The position numbers and the translations under genes are program-made. Positions 53,641-64,000 of a stretch of 64,000 nt of DNA are shown piece by piece (within the stretch, counting starts at the first letter, position 1; each line of letters starts with the position of its first letter). Source of the DNA: Owenia fusiformis (Eukaryota; Annelida; Polychaeta; Sabellida; Oweniidae); NCBI GenBank assembly GCA_903813345.2, contig CAIIXF020000005.1, positions 39,433,375-39,497,374 of the forward strand. Direction: 5' to 3'. The notes beneath the pieces were generated by a model. That model saw nothing but the letters and a program-made list of their open reading frames with translations, did no database searches and was not told the DNA's origin.

Positions 53641-55260
53641 AATTTTTGTCTTTGAATTTTGGTCAGTTTTATGCTAGTTTTATGCGATAAATCAATCATT
53701 TACACCATAAATTGGATTATATTATAAAACAACAGTAACAAGTCACCTTTGTTTGCTATTTCTTATCCTGAAAATATCGTTGCTATATCAATAATCTAGG
53801 ATGTTAAAATCTAAATTTGACGTTCCCTATTATCGCCCAATATAAAACTCAAAGTCCAAATAGAGGAGGGGAAACCTAGAAATCCTGCAAAAGTATATTT
53901 GAAAGGTGTAATAAGTATAATAGAAAAATTACTACATACCTGGATATATCTATCTACTTCCAAAATCATTATTTTATAGTTATTTTGGAAACGTGGTCTC
54001 GTGTCCTTTTCCCTCCTCAGTTTGGGTATTTCTCGCGTAAACGTCAAATGAGAAATCAAACCCCTCCAAGTCCCACTGACAAGTGATTGATAATTACCAT
54101 ACATTTGATCTGTGAATATCTTTATATGCTATGTGATTTTCATAATCAATGTACATTATGTATACGATGCATTCTCCTGATAGAATATATCCTGAAAAAA
54201 AATATCTGACAAGATTTCCTGCGCACCTCAAGCAGAGGTTTCACTATTCTCTAAAAACCTTGATGTCCGACGATCAAAAAATCCATCTATTCTCTCATTT
54301 GACCTTATTCTTAAGTTTTCATTCGAAACATAATAAGTTTGGCCGATGCCTTATCTAGCGCCACCTACCTTTTGTCAGTTCATCACAGGAAATTGAATAG
54401 AAACCCCTTCTCTCATATCACGCAAATCATTTCTCCCTCGCAATCATCTCACATTCCAACATGGAAGAGATTCTAAGAAAATGACGTCATTGACATCATT
54501 TAGAACAGAATGATTTCCCCGAAATGGGAGGAGATTCCATGAATGAGTGATTCCATGAATGAATGAGATTCCATGAATTTTGTCAAGAGTTTGAACTTCT
54601 ATGAACTCTGACGTCATCCAGACAGAGGGCAAGAGAAAATTTTCTGGAGAAAATGAGAGTTTCTTACAGCATTTGGATCCAATTTCGAGTATCACTATGA
54701 CTGACTATGGAATGGATACGACCGTTGGACAGGAAGGTGTTTAGAGAGTAGTATTTCTCACAACAGGCTTAATAAATGAAAACAACAGGAAAAATTAATA
54801 GAAATCATAAATTTAACATGAAAATGTAAGTCCCTAAAAACAACAGGCGATTTTGTGAAAACAACCATTGAAAATCGCCTGTTGCCTGCTGCTAATGAAA
54901 CCCCTGTCAAAGGTCGTGAACTTTCTCGTTTATTATTAACATTTTTCATTATTCAAGACAAAGACTTTTTTTCACAAAAAATTACAATCTAACATTAAAT
55001 GAAAAACATAGGTATACATGTAACTTCAGATCATACAGTCATAGGCCCAGGGAAAAGTATTGGTAAGCTTAATCTAAAAGAAACATCCCCTATGTCAAAA
55101 ATATAAATATTACATTTTTGATCATGACACTCATATTCTTCACCAAAATCTTCATAACTCAGCTAGGTTGTGATATTCTGTTAATGCTTTATTTGCATAT
55201 GAGTCTGGAAAAAAGGAAAAAATGATTATACTCTTGAGAAAGTACATGCATGTTTTCCAG
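53641..55260. other. Divergent intergenic region RBM17 / ABHD6
   Basis: The two genes are head-to-head here. A perfect CRE-like tgacgtca is at about 54482. Repeated gattccatgaatga units lie at 54535-54580. No supported coding frame. An upstream non-coding exon of ABHD6 must exist somewhere here because its first coding exon begins at a splice acceptor. Confidence 0.45.
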
Positions 55261-55275
55261 ATATCATCAAAGATC

Positions 55276-58200
55276 ATGGTTCTCCCTGTGGTGATTGGTG
55301 TACCGGTGGCAGCGGTGGTGTTATGTGCAATTGGTGTACCTGTGGGATTATATGTTATCAAACCAGATTTACTAGTCAAACTGTTCATGAGGTAAAAGAA
55401 ACATTGCTTAACATCATTTCAGCTGTAATACATATTTATGTTCCAATGTAAAGACTCGATACTGAACAAATATTTCACTCTATTGAGGTGAATACCTGTA
55501 CATCTTTCACAAGTGATATTCCACGAAGCCCGAAGGGCAAGTGGAATATCACCTTGTGAAAGTGCTACAGGTATTCACCGAAAATAGAGTGAAATATTTG
55601 TTTTATTATATCAATGTCTAGCTAAACATCCCTAATATTATTAAGCCATTAAGTCTTCAGATATTTTTACGAATCTACTCGGTTCGTCTGCCATTTTGAC
55701 TTAAACTGAACTAAATTATTTACAATGAACGAAAACAAATTCTTTGAAAATTCCCGGGAGCGTGGAATATCGCTAGATATCTCACGGTTGTCTTATCTGA
55801 TTAGCATTGCAATTGAATATCGCCAGATATCCCATGACATGTGACCCGGTTTTGACCAATCATACTGTCGCTAGCTAGATAGTGATATAATAATATCAGT
55901 TATTACACATTTCAGCATGTGATACGGGAAATATTCCATGAAAGTAAAAATTGTATCACCACGAAAGCGCAGCTTGAGTGGTGATACTTTTTTACTGAGT
56001 GGAATATTTCCCGTATCGCATACGCTGAAACGTGTGATGACGATTTTATCACATACTATGTAGAAATCTAGTGATTTGATTTGAGCTTTCTTTGACGTTC
56101 TAACTTCTAGTTCCCCAAATGACGAATTCATCATTTCTAAGAAATAATAACATAGCCTGTACGTGACGTCATTTTGAATTAGGAAAGAAAAGAATGAAGT
56201 TGTATGACGTCATTACGTTGCCATAGACAACGTGTGGTACGTGTGCTCGTATCATATGAAATTCATGTGATACGGGAAATACGTCATAGAAAACAACCAA
56301 TCAAATCACTAGATTTCTACATAGTATGTGATAAAAGTAAATCTCATCTTGCACGTGTGACTTTTTAGGATGAAAGATGACAATATCTTGCATGGGGTAA
56401 TGATGGCCGTATCTTGGTTAATCATAAGAGAAATGCATATAATAAATTAAAATAATAATAATTTAAAAAGTAAAATATTTATGATTTAAAATTTTTTCAA
56501 TATTTGTGTTTTAGATATGGCATGCGATCAGCTGGTCTTAAGATCAAAACAATAGAGGGAAATGACATCACATTTTGTTACGCAGAACGCGGCATTCCCA
56601 ATCCTGATGTCCCAAGTTTGTTATTCATTCATGGATTCACTGCAAGCAAAGACATGTGGTCAACTATTATAAAGGTGACTTCAGGATAATTACTACTTCA
56701 AGGGGTAGTATTGATTTGAAAATGCAAATATGCATATTCAAATAGGGAAGGCTAGAATGATATAAATGAGGCAGTAGATATGCAATACAATGCAAAACAA
56801 TACAATACCATACAATACAATACCATACCATACCTTACCACACCATACCATACCATACAATACAATACCATACCATACCATACCTTACCATACCATACCA
56901 TACAAACAATACAATACAATACAATACAACACAATACAATACAATACCATACAATACAATACAATACAATACAATACAACCAATCGAATGGAGGAGATAT
57001 AATTCTATAATTGGACTCCACAGTTTTAATTTACAAAATGTCAAAACAAAAATTTTGTAAAATTGCCTCTTTTAGTTTTCTCCTTATGGTCACTAACAGT
57101 TAAAACGAATCGCGTGGATTTAGAAAGTGTGTTGTATGCCATTGCTATGTTTATGTTAAAACCTATGTAATTAGTACAGTGATTGGAAAATGAGTCCAAT
57201 TAGTATTGCAGTTTACTCCAAATTAAAAGTACATAAACCACTCATTAAGTCATAAAAAGGGGAAAACTCAATTTTAACATTAGATATATACATTTCAGAA
57301 AATGCCTCAGAACCTTCATACCATAGTTGTAGATCTACCAGGTCATGGTGACACTTTAACAAAAGTCGACGAAGATATGACATTTAAAGGCCAAGTAAAG
57401 AGAGTCCACGAGGTAGGTTTCCAGGATAAACTGGGTTTATTGTATGTGAGACCTCATTTCCGTCATCCAATAGGATTTGTTCTTACTTATAGTTGATATA
57501 AAGATTCAGAGAAAATATGATACACTTGAGTTTTACTGACTGAATCCATCTAGTCAAACTAATAATTGAAATGGAAACTCAACCAAACCAGTTCAGTCAT
57601 TTGTGCTGAAAAAATGAGAACGAGAATTGAACTTACTGTAATTATTATGATTTTTAGTTTGCTGAGCTGATAGGCCTAACAAATGGGAAGTACCATGTGA
57701 TTGGTCAGTCCATGGGAGGAGCTATATCAGGACTATATGCTGCTACATACCCAGAGGAGGTTGGCCTTGTCACTATGATATGCCCAGCAAGTGAGTACGA
57801 CTATTCATCCATTGTTCAGCAGCTGCAATTCAACATTCTCAGTCATACTGATTGTTTTTTTTGTATATCTTTGTACATGTATTTATATTTTTATGAATAT
57901 TTATTCTCTAAATTTAAAATTATGTATTGTTAGCACTCTGTTTCAGCATGAAACCATGAGTTACATGTATGTATGTCCAAGAAACAGTGTTTACATTATA
58001 CATATATACAATACATGTATGTGATCGCCCCTTGTACATCTCAACAGCTTTAATGAGACCATATTCCACTTCATGTACGTTGTAGTTCTGTTTATTGTTT
58101 TACAACATAGATTTCGATTTTCAGTGGAGACCCCTGAGATGTCTGATTTTACTCATCACATAGCTTCAACAGGAAATGTTGTACTTCTACCAGAAACTGT

Positions 58201-60056
58201 GGAAGACATTGCAGAGATGATGACGTTTATCATGCACAAGCCAATCAAAGTCCCCAAACAGGTAACATATGCATTCTGCAGTGGTTGTAGTCAGGCATGA
58301 GGGAACTGTGCGTCAAAGTTTTACAGAAAAACATTAATTCAGATGGATTTTTTTAAATGAAACTGTAAAAAATAAAGGTCGGTTCGTGCTTTGTTCGAAA
58401 TTCCTTCCAACTGGTGCTGAATTTCATTGCAATTGAATGGCCTATCATTATTGTTTAAGAAATATAGACTGAAGAGCAGGTGTTATATTGATGAATACAA
58501 ACCGCAGGGCTAAGTACACACATTTTCTGTACTCCGAACGATCGAAGGGAGTGAGGGTTTCGAAATATTTTGTGCCTAGCCGTCAGGTATGTATTTGTCG
58601 ATATAACACCTGCTCTGAGGTCTATATTATGGTTCAAATATTGGGTGAAATATAACGGGTGAAATATTGACTTTAAGTTTGAGTTTATAGAATACAGTCA
58701 TGTTCGAATCCTTAAATAAGAAATGGTTGGTTGCCCCTACCCCATTGTACACATACAAGATTTAACAAAGTCTTATTGTTTCTAGATTCTGAAAGGTGCT
58801 CTTGGATTGCGACAACCAAAGATGGATTATTACAGGAAATGTGAGTAGAGATTAGTCACCAGAGTTTACTTTAATATGTATGATTGAAGAATGTTAAAAA
58901 TATACTCCTCAAAAAAAGTTAAGGACCTCATAGGTTTACATGTTAATCCCCATATTTGTGTAACAACTGTTTTCTAAGCGGGGAACAAAAGAAATCCCAA
59001 TAAAGTAAATAAATCTGTATCTTGATTCTATTCCCTATAAAGTCCGCAACGTTTCAATGTTATATCTCCATTACACTGGGTCAAAATTTGATGTCAAAAT
59101 TGATGAATTTCATGAAATGTAACAAAAATGGCAGATCCCATGTTAAACAAATGGGGAATGGTGGCTAAGGGGCAACTCAGATTTTGGAATATCTATTCAG
59201 CAAAACATTTATTAAAATACTTTCTAAGTAGAAAATTGAATGATTTTACATTTTACACGCTAAATGTCTCGCTTATGTTGTTAAAATTAGCGATACGGAG
59301 CGTTCAAGTAATTTTGACCACCTCACTGAACCACCTGTGTTATTTCAATAAGAGGTTCATTAAAAATTATTGAATTTGAAACCATTAACTTTTGTAAAGC
59401 CTGGACAATTAAATCATATTTTTGTCGAGTAGACAATTTAGCAAATTTAATTATCTCTTACAATCTCAATTTTGAGAGCAATAGGATGGATGGATCGTTC
59501 CTCATATGACTTATGGCAACCCAACCATTCCCCATTTGTTTAACATGGGATCTGCCATTTTTCTTAAATTTCATGAAATTCATCAATTTTGACATCAAAT
59601 TTTGACCCAATGTAATGGAGATATAACATTGAAACGTTGCGGACTTTATAGTGAATAGAATCAAGATACAGATTTATTTTCTTTATTGGGATTTCTTTTG
59701 TTCCCCGCTTAGAAAACAGTCGTTAAACAAATATGGGGATTAACATGTAAACCTATGAGGTCCTTAACTTTTTTTGAGGAGTATACTTTCAATAGTAGAG
59801 ATAAACAATACTCTATTGAATGATTTGACAGTCTTAATGTGCAATTGTAAACTGTTACCATAGCAAAGTGCTAGAATGTTTTCATAATCAACTTGCATCT
59901 ATTTTTACATCCTGTATTTTCTTGCATAAGCAATAATGTTTGTTTATTTTCATATATGCAGTATTCTTAGCATTGGTTGAAGACAGAGGTGCATTGAATG
60001 AATCGATGGGTTCAATTACAGTGCCGTCACAGGTCATATGGGGCAAACATGATAAG
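55276..60056 (+). CDS. ABHD6: ABHD6-like monoacylglycerol lipase (3' end not found)
   Basis: Seven coding exons: 55276-55391, 56515-56674, 57299-57412, 57658-57790, 58125-58261, 58786-58840 and 59962-60056. They give 270 codons in consistent phase. ABHD6 is a membrane-anchored serine hydrolase of monoacylglycerols, including 2-arachidonoylglycerol. A hydrophobic N-terminal anchor (VVIGVPVAAVVLCAIG) is followed by LLFIHGFTASKDMW (oxyanion HG motif), VDLPGHGDT, and the nucleophile elbow GQSMGG with the catalytic Ser in exon 4. VIWGKHDK in exon 7 carries the acid residue. The vertebrate protein is about 337 aa, so roughly 65 residues with the catalytic His are missing. I did not find that exon before the window ends. 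The first exon starts at an acceptor (55260), so the ATG is in exon 2 of the transcript. Confidence 0.87.
55465..55602. repeat. Foldback hairpin A in ABHD6 intron 1
   Basis: A 138-bp imperfect palindrome. Outer arms aacaaatatttcactctatt / aatagagtgaaatatttgtt match exactly. Inner arms gtgaatacctgta / tacaggtattcac and gatattccac / gtggaatatc also match. The loop centre reads gaagcccgaagggc, itself a small inverted repeat. Confidence 0.8.
55905..56036. repeat. Foldback hairpin B in ABHD6 intron 1
   Basis: Palindrome with arms around gatacgggaaatattcca / tggaatatttcccgtatc and gtatcaccac / gtggtgatac. The loop is cgaaagcgcagcttga. Unrelated in sequence to hairpin A but with the same architecture and size. 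Confidence 0.8.
56044..56336. repeat. Inverted repeat with 38-bp perfect arms
   Basis: Arms at 56044-56081 and 56299-56336 are exact reverse complements (key block tagaaatctagtgatttg) around about 217 bp that contains two tgacgtcat sites. The gatacgggaaat motif of hairpin B recurs next to the right arm at 56270, so hairpin B and this repeat may be parts of one composite element. Confidence 0.8.
56774..56986. repeat. Pentanucleotide microsatellite (ATACA/ATACC)n
   Basis: About 40 units of a 5-bp repeat alternating acaat and accat types, in ABHD6 intron 2. It creates long spurious open frames on both strands. Confidence 0.95.
58463..58626. repeat. Foldback hairpin C in ABHD6 intron 5
   Basis: Outer arms around gagcaggtgttatat / atataacacctgctc and tatagact / ggtctata, continuing through gaatacaaacc / ggtatgtatttg with interruptions. 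The loop centre is ccgaacgatcgaaggg. Same design as hairpins A and B. Confidence 0.75.
58903..59783. mobile_element. Long-TIR DNA element with TA target site
   Basis: The ends are TACTCCTCAAAAAAAGTTAA and its inverse, each next to TA. The inverted repeats are about 260 bp each (58903 to ~59160 and ~59510 to 59783), with a short unique centre that has no transposase motif. TA duplication suggests the Tc1/mariner superfamily. In ABHD6 intron 6. Confidence 0.75.
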
Positions 60057-61300
60057 GTATGATTGCTTAGTTTTCATCTTCAAATTAAAATCATCCATTC
60101 ATTCATGAGATCCATGGCAGGATATCTTGATTTGAACTTATTTAATTAATAGAAATTAAGATAAGATAACAATGGAAGTAAGGCAGTTCACCAAATTTTT
60201 TTAATGAGTTGTTCTTTGCATCTGTCATTATCGTTTTTGTGTTAATATTGCTGTATTAAAACACTTCAAATACACTGCATTTAGTCCTGCGGAATCGATG
60301 GAGCTGGTTGCTTTCTAGGATGTATGCTATGTCTTTGTATTTTCTTCATCTATATGTTATTGACTTTCAAAATCAGAACTGTGCCGGTTTGGCACTGGTG
60401 GGCAAAATTTTTTACAGCCTTGTATAGGTGGCGCCCCCTATGAAATACCCTTTTATTAAGGTATTTTTTATTAAATGATCTTGAGCAGAGTCTTTAACTC
60501 AAGCCACCTAGTATAACCTGTTATATATCCTTAATTGCATGTCTATTTTTTTTCCTTACCTAAAATCTCATATTTACAGAGAACTGGTCATTTATCCCCC
60601 CTGATATCACATATATTCCAAGGGGTCACTATGTTTTGAAGGCATAAAATTTAAACAAAGCGTAATTGTGATCTCAAATTATTCATAGATATGACTTGAT
60701 ACATGTTTGGGATGGTGTTAAAATAAAAAGCCTCTGTCTTAAATATCTTAAGAGAAAAAAATTATTTGTTACAGTAAATCCTAATATTAAACAATATGCA
60801 ATTTGTAAAAAGGTTATATTCAAAAGTCTATTTTGACTAAATTATCCTTAACACCATCATGAATTTAAATACATTTTATTATATGAAGTAACTATTTTAA
60901 TTCTAACACATGAAAACAGAAATCAAGGATTGAGCACTAATTGTTTAGTATATAACCTATGGTCATGCCACCATATTTGAAGGGGGGAGGGGGTTATGTT
61001 ACCGGACATTGTGCCATTGAGTAGATGTTAACATGGAATACTTATTAACTTCATACAGGCAAGGCTAGATAGTTACTGAATGATGAAAGGGTTTGAAATA
61101 CTGACCATAAAAATTTGTGTCTATCATTAATAAATTAATTTACCATCCTTTGTCAAAGATATTGTAGCTCATTGAGTGTCAGCTTTTATTCCGTTAACAA
61201 GGGTATCATTTTTGGTCTCTTTATCCATACTTCTTGGACAGCTTGCAGAACAATTCCATCATCGAGATCATCATCATTTGTTTCATTGGTGACTGTGACT
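60057..61300. other. Intron / 3' flank of ABHD6, no gene seen
   Basis: AT-rich sequence after the last recognised ABHD6 exon. No exon with the expected GHxxxxE/Q-type His motif was found on the plus strand. Confidence 0.4.
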
Positions 61301-61301
61301 A

Positions 61302-61973
61302 TTAGTCTGGTATGTTTACGCAACTCTCTTCACCTTTGCAAAGGCAAAATAAACTGCAGGACAAAGTAGTCTTACAGCACAGACAACAATCTATACCACA
61401 AATGATATCATTGCTGGCACACTTCTCACGTGTACAAAGTATCATCTTTAGCACTGAGTCTGGTGCACACAAAACATTTGGTGGAAGTTTAACTGACACT
61501 AACATGTTGTTGACAATATCCATTTGCCAGCCATTCTCCCAGTGGTTGCAACTTAGGAGGTAAGGGTTGGGCTGCATGTTTACACAGGGATGTTTGTAGA
61601 TGAGCATGTTTCCTCAAAGGCTTTGTTTGAAGGTGGCAATGATTGTACTTCTGGCAGCATTTCTCTTGGTCCACACAGCATATCTAACATCAGATGACTG
61701 GATTGATACCATAACATGCTGCTGTGAATTTAGTAGCCTGTGTCTTTCCATCAGATATTGGTATGTAGTCTTCTCCAATCCAGCTTAAAGAAGCATTTCA
61801 AGTCTGGTGTTAACTGCTTTAGTCTTGCCTATGCGGTAAAGACTAGATGTTGTGTCACAGTCTGTCAGGCTGTGGGCAGCAAGAAGTTGTGAGGTGACAT
61901 TTTTGTTGGAAGTTGACACAGACTCCATAGTAACATAAGCAATTAGATGGTGTTTTTCATAGTAGTGAAGCAA
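61302..61973 (-). pseudogene. Decayed transposon-type reading frame (LTDCDTTSS / Cys-rich C-terminus)
   Basis: On the minus strand, pieces in shifting frames read AAHSLTDCDTTSSLYRIGK (61890-61835), YGI then SDVRYAVWTKR (about 61720-61680), LPPNVLCAPDSVLKMIL, and a terminal Cys-rich segment CGIDCCLCCKTTLSCSLFC ending ESCVN. This order is typical of large multicopy proteins of unknown function in invertebrate genomes that behave as mobile-element genes. Stops and frameshifts break it. The family name is not certain. Confidence 0.6.
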
Positions 61974-63033
61974 TAGGATTTAGACACTAGTGTCGTCACA
62001 TACTACATTTACTTCCAGTTTTGCTGTTCATAACATACTTGTTTGTTGATGTTTTCAGGTTACCATGGGTGCCATTGACCTAGCTCAAATGACTTGATAG
62101 TTTTCATATCAACATTGGCTTTGGAAGGGGGAGGGCGCTTGGGGTGACCGCCCCCTCCCTTTTCCAGATTTTTTTTAGGCTAGAATTTGAAAACTCTTGA
62201 GAGCTAATTAAAGTCAAATGATACTATACCATTATTTAGTGTATATCAAGCATAGAAGATCTCATTTATCATTAATATATTTACATATGTTATTCTGTAC
62301 CATTGTTTCTAAAGAACCCATTCAGTATGTAAATACTTTGGAGAATAAGAGCAAAATGTATATTTTATTTAGTAAACTTCAAAGTAGCTCGTTTTCTTGA
62401 AACACAATTTTCTCTTGTTTTTATTATTGGGAATGTTGTGCTGAGATGTTCATAATGCATCAGAGAGGATCTAAATCTGAACATTTTCTGAGGGCATGCC
62501 CCCCCCCCCCAATCCACGCAATCCACAGTCAACCCCCTCCCTTGCGAAATCCTTCTGACGCCCCTGTATCAAGTTGCCGGTTTATTACCAGGCTCAAACT
62601 CTAGAGTACGAGGCTCGATCAGAAAGCAAGTAACCAACTGCTCTTTTTTCTTCATACTTTATTCAATTTCATTGAAATTTTCACAGATAATGTAGAAAAT
62701 ATTAACCTATTAAACAAGACCAAGGATAATGGGTTAGCATCAATTCCATTGTTATTGCTGTTGCTATGGTGACAATTGTTTTGGGTAGGTGGGGCACCCT
62801 GTTTTAAGTCGTGTTTGAAGATAATTTATTGAGTTTTTCTACATGTTTTTCTACATGCTCCAAAGATATCAAATTTACATGTTAGACTACATTTTAACTC
62901 ATAGTCTTTCAAATTAATCACCACCAAAGTCAATGCAGATGAGGCAATGTTTCACTGTTTTACTCTGTCCTTAAACATGTCATCATTCAATGACTGCAAA
63001 CTGCCATTGAACGCTTAATGATAGCTACTGTTA
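61974..63033. other. Gene-free tail region
   Basis: AT-rich, with a poly(C) run at 62500-62510. A stretch from about 62610 (gatcagaaagcaagtaacc) may be an old mariner-type terminus. No supported coding frame. Confidence 0.35.
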
Positions 63034-63372
63034 TTGATGTCCCGTTTAAAACCCCTATTCTAACTTTCTAAAATGAATTCCAGCAATATTACCCAACAGG
63101 AATCTACTTATTGAGATTATTTAGTTCTTCTGAGAAATTGAGGATTTCAGCAAGGGTGCATTGACTTAACATGGGGACATACCTGATGGTATCCTCACTC
63201 TAAGTCAATGGTCAATGGAATTTTCCCCATGTTCAGTCAATGCACCCTTGCTAAAATCCACATTTTCTCAGAAGAACAGTTGATTGAGTCTAAATAAGTA
63301 GATTCATGTGGGATAGTATTGCTATAATCCATTTTCAAAGGTAAGAATAGGGGTTCTTAAACAGGACATTGG
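63034..63372. repeat. Foldback element of about 340 bp
   Basis: Left arm segments gatgtcccgtttaaaacccc, ttcttctgagaaa and agcaagggtgcattgact pair in reverse order with agtcaatgcacccttgct, tttctcagaagaa and ggggttcttaaacaggacat. Non-coding; the central loop is short. Confidence 0.75.
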
Positions 63373-64000
63373 GCTTGCTTTGCTTTGTTGGTACTAATAA
63401 ATGGTCTCTATCATCATATTTAACCAGATTCCATTCTAAATGGGATGATGGGTGATATGCTGTCCTTGGAGAAACAACATTCATCAACAACATTCTGTGG
63501 AAATCTCTCCATGTCTCGTAGACAGAACAGTCCTTACTAGTTATATTGTCATGCAGCAAAGAAATATGGAAGCATAGATGGGTCAACAGCAGCCAAATGG
63601 AGCAGCCAGTTGCCTTCCCTTTCAGCTCTAACAAGTTGCACCATGATAAATACTAGCATTTGTAGTTTTTCTTTCTGACAATTTAGAGTTAAGAACATCT
63701 ATGAGTTCCTGGTAGCTGTTTACCTGATGAATTACTTGCCTCAAAAGTTCTTCAACAAGGAGTCTCAATGCTTGAACATTGTTAGGGTAATTCTTGCCTG
63801 TTAATCTTGGGTTTCCCCAGCAAATTGGTTATCTCTACTTTTCAACTGTCTGACATTAGGATGCCGACACAACCAACAAAACTCATGAGCATGTACATGA
63901 CCCAGAGCCTGTTGATGAATGTACAGGGTGGTCAAAAAATGGAAACCCTACATTTTCCATATATCTTTGTCATTCTCGAAAATTACTCCCTGATATTTCA

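Noticed and set aside
56752-57044. Four overlapping 69-89 aa frames rich in Tyr/Ile/Pro
   Set aside because: Products of the (ATACA/ATACC)n microsatellite read in several frames.
58695-58715. Possible tRNA or SINE B-box (gttcgaatcc)
   Set aside because: No matching A-box or cloverleaf can be drawn around it.
59128-59373. 81-aa frame beginning MADPMLNKWG inside the long-TIR element
   Set aside because: Half of it lies in the inverted repeat, its reverse partner gives a different frame, and no transposase motif is present.

Overview
The window is nuclear DNA from an invertebrate animal. Genes have GT-AG introns, intergenic DNA is AT-rich, and mobile and foldback elements are dense. The gene set (TMEM187, TMEM243, cathepsin C, RBM17, ABHD6) is ordinary bilaterian. 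The abundance of short acatgta-type palindromes, and a divergent multicopy TALE homeobox family, point to a lophotrochozoan, most likely a mollusc. That placement is inference.

Layout. 0.5-1.3 kb: intronless TMEM187 (+). 2.0-10.4 kb: a 15-exon RBR-type E3 ubiquitin ligase (-) with three consecutive RING2 exons. A ~290-bp higher-order tandem repeat sits in one of its introns. 11.5-14.5 kb: TMEM243 (+, 4 exons), head-to-head with the ligase. 17.85-25.25 kb: cathepsin C (+, 8 exons). Its sixth intron holds a class A GPCR coding block, and other introns hold terminal-inverted-repeat elements. 26.95-51.8 kb: RBM17/SPF45 (-, 12 coding exons). 55.3 to at least 60.06 kb: ABHD6-like lipase (+), with the last exon(s) not found. 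60-64 kb: a decayed transposon reading frame and foldback DNA.

The main discovery lies between RBM17 exons 3 and 4. This 18.4-kb intron carries, on the opposite strand, seven intronless copies of a TALE homeobox gene. Five are full length (334-335 aa). One has an early 2-bp deletion but can restart at Met21. One is reduced to a homeodomain-only frame of 135 aa by a 1,436-bp tandem duplication. Each full protein has an eh1-type motif (FSIKSLL) near the N-terminus and a C-terminal TALE homeodomain, so each looks like a Groucho-recruiting repressor. Every copy has its own TATA box, initiator-like site, CCAAT box and poly(A) signal. Arrays of ~166-bp modules, rich in CCAAT and AGATCAAAG motifs, lie upstream of the genes. 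A 5'-truncated LINE with a 15-bp target-site duplication is in the same intron.

All multi-exon models were joined by hand from splice sites and reading phase. The coding lengths come out divisible by three: the ligase at 1068 aa, cathepsin C at 457 aa, RBM17 at 432 aa and TMEM243 at 117 aa.
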